64,000 nt of DNA from an uncultured Ligilactobacillus sp. (GTDB lineage Bacteria > Bacillota > Bacilli > Lactobacillales > Lactobacillaceae). A program made the position numbers and the translations under genes. Positions 27,463 to 38,460 of this stretch are shown in pieces. Each line of letters opens with the position of its first letter. The stretch's first letter is position 1. Under the pieces are notes generated by a model. The model made no database searches, was not told where the DNA came from, and was given only the letters and a program-made list of their open reading frames with translations. The stretch spans positions 133,324 to 197,323 of the forward strand of contig CAKPZY010000001.1 of the NCBI GenBank assembly GCA_934215475.1. The letters run 5' to 3'.

Positions 27463-29445
27463 TTAGTCGAACTCTGCCTGCCGGTGATGAGGATCCTGGA
27501 TCCGTTTAAACATATGCTCCATATCCTTGGTCGAAAAATGTACTAGAGTTGGCCGACCATGGGGACAATTATATGGGTTTTCACAATTTTTGAGCTGCTC
27601 TAATAACGAGCGGGCTTGCTGTTCATCTAAATGGTGGTTTGCTTTGATCGACCGTTTACAACTCATCATAATGGCAGTCTTTTCCCTAAATTTAGCGACG
27701 GTCAACTGATTATCATCCAACACGTAATCTATCATCTCTTTGATGATTGCTTCTTCTTGCCCTTTCTCAAACCAAGTGGGGTGTTGCCTCACTGCAAAAG
27801 TATTTTGCCCGAAATCTTCCAAGTAGATCCCGACTTTTTCAAGTTTATCCTTATCATGTTGGATCCTCAGCGCGTCATTGACCGGATATGACAAAATGAT
27901 CGGCAACAGCATATTTTGCTGATCCACAGAGACATTACCTATTTCTGTTCGGAAATATTCATACTTCACGCGTTCTTGTGCAGCATGCTGATCTACAATA
28001 TAAAAACCATCTTCTGATTCAGCAAAAAGGAAGGTCCCATGCATCTGACCAATATAATTCAAATTCGGGAAACCTTGTTTTTCTTCAGGTCCTGGTGCGG
28101 CAACTTTCTTGGCTTCCTCCCGTAACTCTTTTTGAGATTGGCTTTCATTGACAGATCTTGTTAAATTAGCATATTTCTGATCCCATTGTTTTATGACTGT
28201 GGAATCCAAATCAGCTGCATCACTGATCATTACAGGCTTGACATCTGCTGTTTTTTTTGCGTCATCATAGGACTGCTGGCTGCTATTTTTTTTGACAGTA
28301 CCGCCCAACAAAGCATCTAACACCTCTTGTGAACCAGGACGTTGGCTGCTGCCTAAGCCATAAGTCGAACCAGGCTCATTTAGTCCAAAATCGAGCTGCC
28401 GGCTATTTTTCTTGTTTCCTGGACCACTGTGCATATTTTTTAAAGCATCGGGTATCAAGTTTTCCCGTGAAATACGTTGGTAAACACTTTTAGCAAGTAG
28501 ATCGCAAAGATCATCTTCCTTGCTGATCTTAACCTCTTGTTTTGTCGGGTGAACATTGACGTCGACCAAAAGCGGATCAAGTTCGATTGAAACCACCGCC
28601 AAAGGATATCTGCCAACCATCAGCTTTGACCCGTATCCCTTGATCAATGCTTTACTTAAGTGATTGTTTTTGACATATCTGCCATTTAATAAAAAACTGA
28701 CATAGTTGCGTGATGCCCTAGTCAATTTAGGCAGCGAAATAAAACCACCGACTTTAAAATCATTACTTTCCTGTTCAAAAGCGATCATCTGGCGCGCAAC
28801 ATTGATCCCATAAATTGCACTGATGACCTGCTGCAAATTACCATTCCCAGCAGTGTGGAAGATCTCACGGCCGTTACTGAGCAAAGAAAAAGCAATGTGA
28901 GTATGACTCAAGGCTAAGCGGTCTACAATATCAGTGATAGCTGCTAATTCAGTCTGGACTGAACTCAAGTATTTTAACCGGACTGGGGTATTAAAGAAGA
29001 GGTCATTAACCTTGACCTTCGTCCCCATTCTGCTGGCTGACGGCTTTGTCCCTATTAACTTCCCGCCTTTTAAATGTATTTGAGTCCCCGGCTGCCCTTT
29101 TAGCGCAGTTTCCATTGTGACATCAGCTACAGACACGATACTTGGTAAAGCTTCCCCCCGAAATCCAAGTGTCACTACCCGAAAAAGATCCTGACGATTG
29201 GTGATCTTGCTGGTAGCATGCCTCCTAAAGGCCTCTGCTAACTGATCGGTCGGGATACCACTACCATTATCGATCACTTGGACTGACTTCAATCCAGCAT
29301 CTTCCACAGCAATATCGATCTGCGTGCCACCGGCGTCAATTGAATTTTCTACTAACTCTTTGACTACAGAAGCTGGCCGCTCGACGACTTCCCCAGCAGA
29401 GATCTGATCTGCCAGGATCGGATCAAGTTGATGAATTTCAGTCAT
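27463..29445 (-). CDS. mutL: DNA mismatch repair protein MutL
   Basis: A 660-residue protein. The N-terminal GHKL ATPase has ELVENSIDAG, IDNGSGIP and TLGFRGEALPSI. A linker of about 120 residues is low in complexity. The C-terminal domain carries DQHAAQERVKYE (about residue 475), the metal-binding endonuclease motif of MutL from bacteria without MutH, and SCKRSIKANHHL and CPHGRP near the end. It acts after MutS, whose gene is 61 bp upstream. Confidence 0.96.
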   Translation of the reverse strand: MTEIHQLDPILADQISAGEVVERPASVVKELVENSIDAGGTQIDIAVEDAGLKSVQVIDNGSGIPTDQLAEAFRRHATSKITNRQDLFRVVTLGFRGEALPSIVSVADVTMETALKGQPGTQIHLKGGKLIGTKPSASRMGTKVKVNDLFFNTPVRLKYLSSVQTELAAITDIVDRLALSHTHIAFSLLSNGREIFHTAGNGNLQQVISAIYGINVARQMIAFEQESNDFKVGGFISLPKLTRASRNYVSFLLNGRYVKNNHLSKALIKGYGSKLMVGRYPLAVVSIELDPLLVDVNVHPTKQEVKISKEDDLCDLLAKSVYQRISRENLIPDALKNMHSGPGNKKNSRQLDFGLNEPGSTYGLGSSQRPGSQEVLDALLGGTVKKNSSQQSYDDAKKTADVKPVMISDAADLDSTVIKQWDQKYANLTRSVNESQSQKELREEAKKVAAPGPEEKQGFPNLNYIGQMHGTFLFAESEDGFYIVDQHAAQERVKYEYFRTEIGNVSVDQQNMLLPIILSYPVNDALRIQHDKDKLEKVGIYLEDFGQNTFAVRQHPTWFEKGQEEAIIKEMIDYVLDDNQLTVAKFREKTAIMMSCKRSIKANHHLDEQQARSLLEQLKNCENPYNCPHGRPTLVHFSTKDMEHMFKRIQDPHHRQAEFD

Positions 29446-29506
29446 AACCCTACTCCTTTCTCATGCAAGATTTTAGTATAACACACTCTTTTCAAGTTGA
29501 TCGCTA

Positions 29507-32143
29507 CTATTGTTTTTTCTTGTTGAGGCGTCCTTGCCACTTATAAACGGAATTCATAACATCCATGGGAGTCATCCTCATTAAGTTGGCATTTGCTAGT
29601 TCCGTCAAGATCCGTGCTTTGGTTTCGTCGCTCTTTGATGCAGATTCAGGAAACAAAGAAAGCTGCTCGTCGTTTGACGCTGCTGTGTAACTGGATTTAG
29701 TTTCCGTGACAGTTTGCCCATCTTCACGCTCACTTTTCTTGCCGTCGTCAAGAACAAGCAGAGATTTCTTTTTCTCTAATTCCTTCAATATATTAGCTGC
29801 GTTATTCAACAAACTAGGTGGTAATCCCGCTAATTTAGCCACATGAACGCCATAGGAACGATCTGCAGGCCCAGGTTTTATCTGATGCAAAAAGACCAGG
29901 TCTCCGTTTTTTTCTACTGCGCCCACGTGAATATTAGTCAAGTGAGCAAGCTCTTTATCTAGAGTTGTCAGCTCGTGGTAATGAGTGGAAAACAAGGTTT
30001 TCGCATGAACTTCATCGTGGACATATTCGATGATCGCCCTGGCTAGTGCCATGCCGTCATAGGTGGCTGTCCCACGTCCGATCTCATCAAACAAAAGCAG
30101 ACTATTAGGAGTCGCATTCTTCAATGCTTCGTTAGCCTCGATCATTTCCACCATAAAAGTCGATTCGCCGCTTATCAAATCATCAGCTGCCCCGATTCGC
30201 GTAAAGATCTGATCAAACAAGGGCATTTTTGCACTTTGTGCCGGCACAAAACAACCCATCTGTGCCATAATAACAGTCAAAGCCAATTGGCGCATATACG
30301 TGCTTTTCCCCGACATATTTGGCCCCGTTATCAACAATATCAAGCGCTCTTTGGGCATAGTGATGTTATTTGGTACATAGCTTTGCTTACCCATGACTTT
30401 TTGCACCACTGGATGCCAACCGCTTTTGATTTCAATATCATGGTCATTCACAAATTGTGGCTTAGTAAAATGCCCTTCTTCGCTCACGACAGCAAAGCTT
30501 TGTAAGACATCCAGTTTAGCTACTGCAGCCGCTAATTTTTGCAGACGAGTAATACGATCCTTGATCTGCTCACGAATATCGCTGAACAACTCATATTCCA
30601 GCTCGGCAGATTTACTTTGAGCTCCTAAGATCATTGATTCTTTTTCTTTCAATTCAGGCGTAATAAAACGTTCAGCGTTGACTAATGTTTGCTTGCGCTG
30701 ATAACGTCCTTCTGGAAGCTTGGCAATATTACCCTTAGAAACCTCGATATAATAGCCGAAAACTTTGTTATACCCGATCTTCAAGTTGTGGATCCCAGTT
30801 TCTTTTCGTTCCTTTGCTTCCAATTCGGCCAACCATTTTTGCCCATTATTCAAAGCATCATGATAACGGTCTAATTCTTGATTATACCCAGCTTTGATCA
30901 GATTTCCATCCATTACCGATAAAGGCGGCTCAGCGACAATTGCTCGTTCGATCAAGTCTGCGACATCCTCGACAGGGTCAAGTTCAGTTAACCAGCTATC
31001 CAGCTGGCCTTCATTTAACTGTTCTAAAATATACCTGATTTGCGGAATGTGCTGCAAAGAAGTCATCAGCTGAATGAGATCACGCCCATTAACACTGCCA
31101 AAGGCTACACGTCCTGCCAAGCGTTCTAGATCATAAACTTGAGCAAGTTCTTCTTGTAAACCAGAACGTTCAAAATAATTATCCAACAAAATTTCAACGA
31201 TTTCTTGGCGCTTGATGATCTTTTTTTTATTAAACAATGGTCGATCTATCCACTGCTTGAGCAGCCTTCCTCCCATTGCCGTTTTAGTTTTATCCAACAA
31301 CCACAATAATGTGCCGGACTTTTTATTAGTGCGCGAATTTTCCAGCAATTCTAAATTTCTTTTGGCCCGGTGATCTAATTTTAAAAACTGTGCCGATTCA
31401 TATGGAACAGCTTTTTGAATATGAGCCAAAGCACGTTTCTGAGTCGCTTCTAAATATGAAACCAAGTGCCCGACAACATTGAGTTCCAACTCATTCGTCA
31501 AATTTTGACTAGCAAAGGACACCTCAGCTTTTTCTTCGATCGTATTTTGGTGGGAAATCATGACTTTAAGACGAGCCAATAAACCTAGAGTCTTTTCTGA
31601 AACACTTTCATCAATCACAACTTCTTTAGTTCGTAAGCTGATCATTTCATTTTTTAAATTATCCAAGCTGCTCAATTCTGTCGTCTTAAGTTCCCCAGTT
31701 GACAGATCAGTATAGGCGAAACCATATTTGCCCTTTTCCTCGTGGACGGCCGTCAAAAAATTGTTTTCCTTAGCTTCACCAGTTTTGGTGTCGATCAAGG
31801 TTCCGGGAGTAACCAATTGGATCACTTGACGCTTGACCATTCCCTTTGCGAGCTTTGGATCTTCCATTTGCTCACAGATTGCTACCTTGTACCCTTGATC
31901 AACTAGAATATCAATATAATTTTGGGCAGCGTGATGAGGAACACCGCACATTGGTATAGGATCACTGGCGTTATGATTACGCGACGTTAATGTCAGTTCA
32001 AGGATCTGCGAGCCCTTGATGGCATCATCGTAAAACATTTCATAAAAGTCGCCTAGACGGTAGAATAAGAATGCATCCGGATACTGATCTTTGACCTTCA
32101 TGTATTGTTCCATCATAGGTGTCTTTTTTGTTTTTTGAGGCAT
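29507..32143 (-). CDS. mutS: DNA mismatch repair protein MutS
   Basis: An 878-residue mismatch sensor. The N-terminal Phe-x-Glu mismatch-binding motif is [15 protein letters not shown] (about residues 28-42). The ATPase has Walker [14 protein letters not shown] (about residue 615), [16 protein letters not shown] (Walker B and signature) and STHYHELT. The C-terminal tail ends with a helix-turn-helix ([17 protein letters not shown]). It leads mutS-mutL. Confidence 0.97.
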   Translation of the reverse strand: MPQKTKKTPMMEQYMKVKDQYPDAFLFYRLGDFYEMFYDDAIKGSQILELTLTSRNHNASDPIPMCGVPHHAAQNYIDILVDQGYKVAICEQMEDPKLAKGMVKRQVIQLVTPGTLIDTKTGEAKENNFLTAVHEEKGKYGFAYTDLSTGELKTTELSSLDNLKNEMISLRTKEVVIDESVSEKTLGLLARLKVMISHQNTIEEKAEVSFASQNLTNELELNVVGHLVSYLEATQKRALAHIQKAVPYESAQFLKLDHRAKRNLELLENSRTNKKSGTLLWLLDKTKTAMGGRLLKQWIDRPLFNKKKIIKRQEIVEILLDNYFERSGLQEELAQVYDLERLAGRVAFGSVNGRDLIQLMTSLQHIPQIRYILEQLNEGQLDSWLTELDPVEDVADLIERAIVAEPPLSVMDGNLIKAGYNQELDRYHDALNNGQKWLAELEAKERKETGIHNLKIGYNKVFGYYIEVSKGNIAKLPEGRYQRKQTLVNAERFITPELKEKESMILGAQSKSAELEYELFSDIREQIKDRITRLQKLAAAVAKLDVLQSFAVVSEEGHFTKPQFVNDHDIEIKSGWHPVVQKVMGKQSYVPNNITMPKERLILLITGPNMSGKSTYMRQLALTVIMAQMGCFVPAQSAKMPLFDQIFTRIGAADDLISGESTFMVEMIEANEALKNATPNSLLLFDEIGRGTATYDGMALARAIIEYVHDEVHAKTLFSTHYHELTTLDKELAHLTNIHVGAVEKNGDLVFLHQIKPGPADRSYGVHVAKLAGLPPSLLNNAANILKELEKKKSLLVLDDGKKSEREDGQTVTETKSSYTAASNDEQLSLFPESASKSDETKARILTELANANLMRMTPMDVMNSVYKWQGRLNKKKQ

Positions 32144-32251
32144 TCACAGTTCCTCCCTTAAATCTCTTCCTTCGTCCCTCTTGCATATTGTAATTACAGC
32201 TAAAAGAGATATTAGGATCATTTCTTGAATTCTCGTGGCACTGCTGGATCG

Positions 32252-33052
32252 TTAATTTAATAGTTCGTGATCAGGATCGATCCGGATATTAGTTATCTTT
32301 TTGGCATGGCCGGTTTTTTCATTGATATCGATCACGACTCCCCCAAGAACTTTCTGTCCTTGGCCCTCAACCTCAAATCTGGTGGGCATTTGATTCTTAA
32401 AACGGCTGATCACTGCCGCTTTGCGCATACCTAAGATGCTGTCATAAGGACCGGTCATACCGACATCAGATAAAAAAGCTGTTCCTTTAGGAAGTATTCT
32501 GGCGTCATTAGTTTGGACATGCGTATGAGTCCCGACTACAGCCGATATACGTCCATCAAAATTCCACGCAAAAGCCGCTTTTTCACTGGTGGCTTCTCCG
32601 TGAAAATCCACAAATATCAATGGAGTTTCCTTCTCCAACTCAGAAATAATTTGTTCACCCACTGCAAACGGATCATCTGACGGGTTCATGAAAACACGAC
32701 CTTGGAGACTGATGACCCCAACTTTAAAGGAGTTGACATTAACTAAAGCATAACCCACTCCAGGAACTTGGCCAGCGGGAAAATTAGCCGGTCTGAGCAA
32801 CTTTTTGGCAGAACCTATAAACTCTTGGATCTCACGATTATCCCAAGTGTGATTACCCATAGTGATGACGTCTGCTCCAGCCTTCAATAATTTTTTATAA
32901 ACACGCTCATTGATCCCTCGTCCTCTAGTTGCATTTTCCCCATTAGCGATCGTAAGTTGTGGATGCAAATTTCGTTTCAATAAGGGCACTGTTTCTGCAA
33001 ACATTTGCTGGCCCGGTTCCCCCATTACATCGCCAATAAATAAGATCCGCAT
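32252..33052 (-). CDS. ymdB: YmdB-family metallophosphodiesterase
   Basis: A 266-residue TIGR00282-type phosphoesterase. It starts MRILFIGDVMGEPGQQMF (metal-binding Asp), with NGENATRGRGI, TMGNHTWDNREI, VDFHGEATSEK and GTHTHVQTND supplying further ligands. In Bacillus YmdB hydrolyses 2',3'-cyclic nucleotides and affects motility and biofilm choices. The ATG at 33052 has AGGAG 7 bp upstream; the longer frame lacks one. It follows rny, as in Bacillus, but a terminator lies between. Confidence 0.9.
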   Translation of the reverse strand: MRILFIGDVMGEPGQQMFAETVPLLKRNLHPQLTIANGENATRGRGINERVYKKLLKAGADVITMGNHTWDNREIQEFIGSAKKLLRPANFPAGQVPGVGYALVNVNSFKVGVISLQGRVFMNPSDDPFAVGEQIISELEKETPLIFVDFHGEATSEKAAFAWNFDGRISAVVGTHTHVQTNDARILPKGTAFLSDVGMTGPYDSILGMRKAAVISRFKNQMPTRFEVEGQGQKVLGGVVIDINEKTGHAKKITNIRIDPDHELLN

Positions 33053-33204
33053 GTTTTGTCTCCTTTGTTGTTTTCTTATCAATTCAGTTAAGATTAATTT
33101 TACCATTTTTGTTGGTGAATGTGCACATTTAGTACGATCTACCCTTACTTAATAATTCCACTTTTTTCACTTTCTTTTTTGACGTTCTCTTCGTTAATAG
33201 CTAA

Positions 33205-33245
33205 AAAGACTGAAAGTCCTTAAAAATAACGGACTTTCAGTCTTT
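33205..33245 (-). terminator. Terminator after rny
   Basis: A perfect 15-bp inverted repeat (AAAGACTGAAAGTCC and its complement) with an 11-nt loop. The minus-strand copy ends in TTTTT. It begins 7 bp beyond the rny stop. Confidence 0.9.
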
Positions 33246-33251
33246 CGTGCC

Positions 33252-34817
33252 TTATTTAGCATATTCAATTGCACGTGTTTCACGAATCACAGTAACCTTA
33301 ATATGACCAGGATATTCCATTTCATTTTCAATCTTATTTTTGATATCCCGCGCTAAGATGATAGTCTTAGCATCATTGATCTTATCAGGTTTTACGATGA
33401 CACGCACTTCACGACCAGCTTGAATAGCATAGCTCTTCTTGACTCCTTCGAAACCATTCGAAATCGTTTCAAGTTTTTCCAAACGATGGATATAGTTCTC
33501 CAGTGATTCGCTACGAGCCCCCGGCCTTGCAGCTGAAATTGCATCTGCTGCAGCTACCAAAACAGCAATCGTTGATTGTGGTTCAACATCACCATGATGA
33601 GAAGCGATGGTATTGACCACAGCCTTGCTTTCATTGTACTTTTTGGCTAACTCTACACCGATCTCAACATGAGAACCCTCAACCTCGTGGTCGACAGCCT
33701 TGCCAACATCGTGCAGCAAACCAGCACGCTTTGCCAGAGTAACATCTTCGCCCAATTCACTAGCCATAACACCAGCCAGTTTAGCTACCTCAATCGAATG
33801 ATCAAGAACATTTTGACCATAACTTGTCCGGTAACTCAAACGGCCGACAACTTTGATCAAATCAGGATGCATTGAATGCAATCCCAAATCGAAAATTGCT
33901 TCTTCACCGGTTTCACGAATCTTAGCGTCCATTTCTTTGGCGGCCTTTTCAACCATTTCTTCTATCCTAGCAGGGTGGATCCTACCATCTTGGATCAATT
34001 TCTCCAGGGCAATTTTAGCAATCTCGCGTCTAACTGGATCAAAACCGCTAAGCACAACAGCTTCAGGTGTATCATCGATAATCAAATCGATCCCCGTTAA
34101 AGTTTCCAGAGTCCGAATGTTACGACCCTCACGGCCTATGATCCGCCCCTTCATTTCATCATTGGGAAGATTTACTACAGAAACTGTTGTTTCAGATACC
34201 GTATCCGCTGCACTACGCTGAATTGCTTCAGCAATCAAAACTTTAGCTTTTTTATCAGCACTTGCTTTAGCCTGTATCTCGCTATCTTTTATCATCACAG
34301 CCATTTCATTATCTAAACCTGATTTGGTTTGCGCCAAGATCAATTCCTTGGCTTGGTCTTTGCTCAAGGCCGCAACTTCCTCAAGTTTTTCTTGTTGCTT
34401 TGAAATCAGTGATGAGACTTCTTGATGCTTTTTGTCAAGGCTGCTTTGTTCAGAACTAAGCTGTTTTTCTTTTTGTTCAAGCACATGTTCACGTTTTTCC
34501 AGGTTGGAATCTTTGTGATCCAAATTTTCTTCCCGCGCAAGCATTCGGTTTTCTTGCTTTTGAACCTCTGAACGTCTTTCCTTGAGTTCATCTTCTATTT
34601 CGCTACGATACTTGTGACCCTCTTCTTTCGCTTCCAAAAGAATTTCTTTTCTTTGCGCTTTTGCTTCTTTATGCGCAGCATCAACAATTCCCTTGGCTGT
34701 CTGAGTCGCAGTATCAAGAGCCTTCTCATGAGCTTTCTTCTGATGAAAAGCCCCAATAGCGAAACCGATCAATAAAGCCAAAATAGCGATGATGAGGATA
34801 ATAAATATAGAATTCAA
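33252..34817 (-). CDS. rny: Ribonuclease Y
   Basis: A 521-residue membrane-anchored endoribonuclease that starts mRNA decay. One N-terminal transmembrane helix (about residues 4-24), a long charged coiled coil (about 30-200), a KH domain ([15 protein letters not shown]) and an HD domain ([17 protein letters not shown], about residues 365-380). I choose TTG 34817, 6 bp after GGAGG, because that removes a charged stretch before the membrane helix. It has its own promoter and terminator. Confidence 0.95.
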   Translation of the reverse strand: MNSIFIILIIAILALLIGFAIGAFHQKKAHEKALDTATQTAKGIVDAAHKEAKAQRKEILLEAKEEGHKYRSEIEDELKERRSEVQKQENRMLAREENLDHKDSNLEKREHVLEQKEKQLSSEQSSLDKKHQEVSSLISKQQEKLEEVAALSKDQAKELILAQTKSGLDNEMAVMIKDSEIQAKASADKKAKVLIAEAIQRSAADTVSETTVSVVNLPNDEMKGRIIGREGRNIRTLETLTGIDLIIDDTPEAVVLSGFDPVRREIAKIALEKLIQDGRIHPARIEEMVEKAAKEMDAKIRETGEEAIFDLGLHSMHPDLIKVVGRLSYRTSYGQNVLDHSIEVAKLAGVMASELGEDVTLAKRAGLLHDVGKAVDHEVEGSHVEIGVELAKKYNESKAVVNTIASHHGDVEPQSTIAVLVAAADAISAARPGARSESLENYIHRLEKLETISNGFEGVKKSYAIQAGREVRVIVKPDKINDAKTIILARDIKNKIENEMEYPGHIKVTVIRETRAIEYAK

Positions 34818-34903
34818 ATTGCACCTCCGCACCGTTAAATTTTAATGTTTAAAATTCAACAAATGCGCCTAATTCGATGCTAATTGATCATGCACACAGT
34901 CTT

Positions 34904-34933
34904 ATTCTAATGTTATTTCACCGCTGCTGTCAA
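34904..34933 (-). promoter_or_regulatory. Promoter of rny
   Basis: TTGACA (34928-34933), 18 bp, TAGAAT (34904-34909) on the minus strand, about 85 bp before the rny start. Confidence 0.75.
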
Positions 34934-35034
34934 TGAAAATCGGTCTATTTAAATTATTTTAACTAAAGCTCCCGCGATTTAGTTGGAAACATGAAATCAA
35001 ATTCGAAGCGGGCAATTCTTTTAAGCAACAAAAA

Positions 35035-35067
35035 GTACCCCTTGGTGATTAGAACATCGTGGGGTAC
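35035..35067 (-). terminator. Terminator after recA
   Basis: GTACCCC pairs with GGGGTAC around a 19-nt loop; T5 follows on the minus strand (35030-35034). It begins about 44 bp past the recA stop. Confidence 0.75.
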
Positions 35068-35110
35068 ATGAGCTTTTTTCAGACGAAATCTTTATGTCTC
35101 AACGCTCACT

Positions 35111-36184
35111 TTATTTGACAGTTTTCTTTTTTTTGCCTTTATTTTTGTCATCCTGTAAGTCTAAATTCAACTGATCCTCGGCATCATCTTTCTCGTCACT
35201 GATGCCATATGCTTTCCGGACTTTTTTAGTGACGTCAGCCATCATGTCCGGATGACCAGCTAAATATTTTTTGGCATTTTCTCGCCCTTGGCCGATTCGT
35301 TCTTCACCGTAAGAGAACCAAGAACCGCTCTTATTGATGATATCTTTTTCAACAGCCATATCGATCAATTCACCTGTCTTCGAAATTCCCTGGCCGTACA
35401 TAAGATCGACTTCGGCTTTTTTAAACGGTGGAGCAACCTTGTTTTTGACGACTTTGATTCGAACACGATTTCCAACGATCTCAGAACCGTCTTTGATCTG
35501 TTCTGCTCGTCTGATCTCTAACCGGATAGTGGCATAAAACTTTAGCGCGCGTCCTCCAGGGGTTGTCTCCGGATTTCCAAACATTACCCCAACTTTTTCA
35601 CGGATCTGGTTAATAAAGACTGCGATAGTTTTAGTCTTACTGATCGTTCCCGAAAGTTTTCTTAAAGCCTGCGACATCAGCCGTGCTTGCAAACCGACAT
35701 GGGCATCTCCCATTTCGCCTTCAATTTCAGCTCGCGGAACCAAAGCAGCTACTGAATCAATAACTACAATATCGACTGCCCCAGATGAAACCAAAGCATC
35801 AGCTATCTCTAATCCTTGTTCGCCTGTATCTGGTTGCGAAAGTAGCAAATCATCGATATTAACGCCTAAAGCAGTGGCATAAACCGGATCCAGCGCATTT
35901 TCAGCATCAATATAGGCTGCAGTCCCGCCATTAGCCTGCACTTCTGCGACAGCATGCAAGGCTACAGTGGTTTTACCAGAACTTTCTGGGCCATAGATCT
36001 CCACGATCCTTCCACGTGGGTAACCGCCCACACCTAAAGCCTCATCCAGAGCTAATGAACCGCTAGGTACCGTCGAGATTTGAGTGTCAGCCTTATCACC
36101 CATTCGCATGATAGAACCCTTACCAAAATTTTTTTCAATTTTTTTTAATGCAGCATCTAATGCTGCTTGTCTTGCATCAGCCAC
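35111..36184 (-). CDS. recA: Recombinase RecA
   Basis: A 357-residue DNA strand-exchange protein and LexA co-protease. Walker [14 protein letters not shown] (about residues 64-76), [30 protein letters not shown] (Walker B and loop L1) and [20 protein letters not shown] (loop L2) are intact. The tail is acidic with a Lys end. I choose GTG 36184: AAGGAGG is 8 bp upstream and the product begins MADARQAAL as in related lactobacilli; the ATG two codons earlier is too close. Confidence 0.97.
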   Translation of the reverse strand: MADARQAALDAALKKIEKNFGKGSIMRMGDKADTQISTVPSGSLALDEALGVGGYPRGRIVEIYGPESSGKTTVALHAVAEVQANGGTAAYIDAENALDPVYATALGVNIDDLLLSQPDTGEQGLEIADALVSSGAVDIVVIDSVAALVPRAEIEGEMGDAHVGLQARLMSQALRKLSGTISKTKTIAVFINQIREKVGVMFGNPETTPGGRALKFYATIRLEIRRAEQIKDGSEIVGNRVRIKVVKNKVAPPFKKAEVDLMYGQGISKTGELIDMAVEKDIINKSGSWFSYGEERIGQGRENAKKYLAGHPDMMADVTKKVRKAYGISDEKDDAEDQLNLDLQDDKNKGKKKKTVK

Positions 36185-36227
36185 AGTCATATCCTCCTTA
36201 ATTGCCAGTAAGCAATTCCTGCTTAAT

Positions 36228-36287
36228 ACTATAGTTAATGATACTGATATTTGTCTAAAAACGCAAGAAAAATCGAACTAATGTTTG
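36228..36287 (-). promoter_or_regulatory. recA promoter with an SOS-box-like sequence
   Basis: TAGACA (36252-36257), 18 bp, TATAGT (36228-36233) on the minus strand. CGAACTAATGTTTG (36274-36287, plus strand) matches the Bacillus LexA consensus CGAACRNRYGTTYC at 12 of 14 positions. It lies about 17 bp upstream of the -35 and contains the cinA stop codon. Confidence 0.5.
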
Positions 36288-37537
36288 AAATGTGTATTCT
36301 CTAAAGCATTATTCAGCAATGCAAATCCCGTCATAACTGCGCTGTGCCGCACATGCTGCCGATCATACTGAAATGAAAACAATTTTGCCGTAGTGGGGAT
36401 ATCCTTCCCGGCTAAACCGATCCACACAGTTCCAGCTGGATGCCCTTCTAATGCGTCAGGCCCTGCCACGCCAGTAAAAGAAACTGCAAAATCTGTTTTA
36501 GCTTTCAACTTCGTATTATCAGCCATTGCCTTAGCGGTTTCGGCGCTCACCACACCATACTGCTCGATAAGGTCGGGATCGATCCCAAGCATTTTTTCTT
36601 TTTGTTCCGCTGCGTAAGTAACGAAACCACCCGGAAAGATGTTAGAAGCGCCGGGTATTGCAGTGACAGCAGCCTGAAAACTGCCGCCTGTTAAACTCTC
36701 GGAAGCAGACAGCGTCAGACCACGCTGAATCATCTTATTGACCACCACAGCAGGCAAACTATTGTTTTCCCCATATCCATAGATGTATTGACCCACCCTT
36801 CCTCTAATTTTCTTTTCTAATTGATCTAACATACCTTGACCTTCTTCAGTCGTCTTGCCAGAGGCAGTTAATCTTAAAGTAACTTCGTTTTCCTTAGCAT
36901 AAGGAGCAATCGTGGGATTGACCTGAGCATCTATCAAATCGTTCAACTTAGTGACTAGATTAGATTCCCCTATTCCAAAAAACCGGAGTATCCGAGTATT
37001 CAAAACTTGATCTCGTTTATATTGAGCTGCCAATAATGGTTTAGCTGTCTTGTCAAACATTGCTTCCATCTCATGCGGAGGACCTGGCAGCAACAAAAAA
37101 TCCGCTCCCTGTGGTGAACGATAGAAATTACCCACTGCTAAGCCCACTTCGTTTGGCAAGGGTAATGCCCCATCAATATACATTGCCTGTACTTTATTGT
37201 TGGGAGTAAGTTCTCTTTTCCTCGCAGTGAAAAATTCCTTGATTTTAGTTAAAGCAGGTTGGTCGACCACTAATTTGCGCTTTAAATAGCCGGCAACTAC
37301 TTGCTTGGTAAGGTCATCTTGTGTCGGACCTAAGCCGCCGGACAAAATAACTAGGTCACTCCGTGCTGCGGCTAATTTGACCACTTCTGTCATTCGGCTT
37401 TCGTTATCTCCTACCAGGTCGTGATAATAAACGTCTATCCCAAGGTCAGCCAGGCCTTCGCTAATATATTGAGAGTTGGTATCTATTATTTCACCGAGTA
37501 ACATTTCCGTTCCCACTGCAATTATTTCTGCATGCAT
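36278..37537 (-). CDS. cinA: CinA family protein (competence/damage-inducible; NMN amidohydrolase-like)
   Basis: A 419-residue two-domain protein: an N-terminal molybdopterin-binding-like fold (AEIIAVGTEMLLGEIIDTNSQYI, LSGGLGPTQDDLT, LLPGPPHEME) and a C-terminal CinA domain (SASESLTGGSF, FPGGFVTYA, SFTGVAGPDALEGHPAGTVWIG). CinA members have ADP-ribose pyrophosphatase or NMN deamidase activity, and in Streptococcus cinA is transcribed with recA. ATG 37537 has GGAGG 8 bp upstream. recA follows by 93 bp. Confidence 0.93.
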   Translation of the reverse strand: MHAEIIAVGTEMLLGEIIDTNSQYISEGLADLGIDVYYHDLVGDNESRMTEVVKLAAARSDLVILSGGLGPTQDDLTKQVVAGYLKRKLVVDQPALTKIKEFFTARKRELTPNNKVQAMYIDGALPLPNEVGLAVGNFYRSPQGADFLLLPGPPHEMEAMFDKTAKPLLAAQYKRDQVLNTRILRFFGIGESNLVTKLNDLIDAQVNPTIAPYAKENEVTLRLTASGKTTEEGQGMLDQLEKKIRGRVGQYIYGYGENNSLPAVVVNKMIQRGLTLSASESLTGGSFQAAVTAIPGASNIFPGGFVTYAAEQKEKMLGIDPDLIEQYGVVSAETAKAMADNTKLKAKTDFAVSFTGVAGPDALEGHPAGTVWIGLAGKDIPTTAKLFSFQYDRQHVRHSAVMTGFALLNNALENTHFKH

Positions 37538-37735
37538 GATCGATGCCTCCAATTAGTATTACGTATTTTAAGTGATTCTTGATCAAAAAACTTAAAATTC
37601 AAAAAAAATTTCTTCTTTTCAATTTGTACTTGAATTATATCGTAACACATAGTTGTCCTCAGTATAGAGGATCCGTTGATTAAATACGCTAAACTACCAG
37701 ATAACACAATATATTATTCTTAATGAATCAAAAAG

Positions 37736-37760
37736 CCCCAGCAGCTTAAGCTCACTAGGG
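37736..37760 (-). terminator. Terminator after pgsA
   Basis: CCCTAG pairs with CTGGGG around an inner AGCTTAAGCT palindrome, followed by T5 on the minus strand. It begins about 90 bp past the pgsA stop. The rest of the 313-bp gap 37538-37850 holds only a candidate -10 (TATAAT, 37634-37639) for cinA. Confidence 0.65.
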
Positions 37761-37850
37761 ACGATCCGTAGATCTATATTGTTTTTAGATTTTTTCAAAA
37801 CGGCAAAAATATATTTTAAGATGACCTCTTGCCAATACAGCCAGCCAAAG

Positions 37851-38444
37851 TTACTCTGATTTGCCAAAAGAATCAGCAAAGACACTGCGAGCATTATAGA
37901 AGTATTCATAACCTGAGTAAATTGTGAAGAATAAGCAAATATAAAGCAAGATCTCACCCAGAGGTACGTGAATATTTGCAAAGAAAACATTGTTTAAAAA
38001 TAGAAATATAATTGAAAACATCTGTGATGTAGTCTTGATCTTGCCTGGCATGGCAGCAGCCATGACCTGCCCATTATTTTCAACAACTATCAAACGCAAA
38101 CCTGTCACCGCTAACTCCCGGCAAACAATGATCGAAATGATCCAAGCGGGCGCCTTCCCCATTTCTACCAAAAAAATGAATGCTGTCATTACCAGCATCT
38201 TGTCGGCCAAGGGATCAGCAAACTTTCCGAAATTAGTCACCAAATGATGACGCCGAGCTATCTGACCATCAGCAAAGTCAGTGGCTGAAGCTCCTGCAAA
38301 AATAACGGCCGCAACAAGCTGTACAACGGGAATCGATGTTCCTGCGACAGACACTGAACCCCAATCTAAAGGAAGTGCTAAAAGTAAAATAAAAACCGGT
38401 ATCAAAATTATCCGCAAAGTCGTTAATTTGTTAGGCAAATTCAT
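37851..38444 (-). CDS. pgsA: CDP-diacylglycerol-glycerol-3-phosphate 3-phosphatidyltransferase
   Basis: A 197-residue membrane enzyme making phosphatidylglycerol phosphate. The CDP-alcohol phosphatidyltransferase motif is complete: ATDFADGQIARRHHLVTNFG followed by KFADPLADK (Asp residues about 60-85). About five hydrophobic segments are visible. ATG 38444 has AGGAG 8 bp upstream. It follows rodZ by 16 bp, and that pairing is common. Confidence 0.94.
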   Translation of the reverse strand: MNLPNKLTTLRIILIPVFILLLALPLDWGSVSVAGTSIPVVQLVAAVIFAGASATDFADGQIARRHHLVTNFGKFADPLADKMLVMTAFIFLVEMGKAPAWIISIIVCRELAVTGLRLIVVENNGQVMAAAMPGKIKTTSQMFSIIFLFLNNVFFANIHVPLGEILLYICLFFTIYSGYEYFYNARSVFADSFGKSE

Positions 38445-38460
38445 ACGTTCCACTCCTTAA

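Noticed and set aside
37694..37990. Minus-strand 98-residue open frame overlapping the end of pgsA
   Set aside because: It overlaps intact pgsA in another frame and spans the pgsA terminator.
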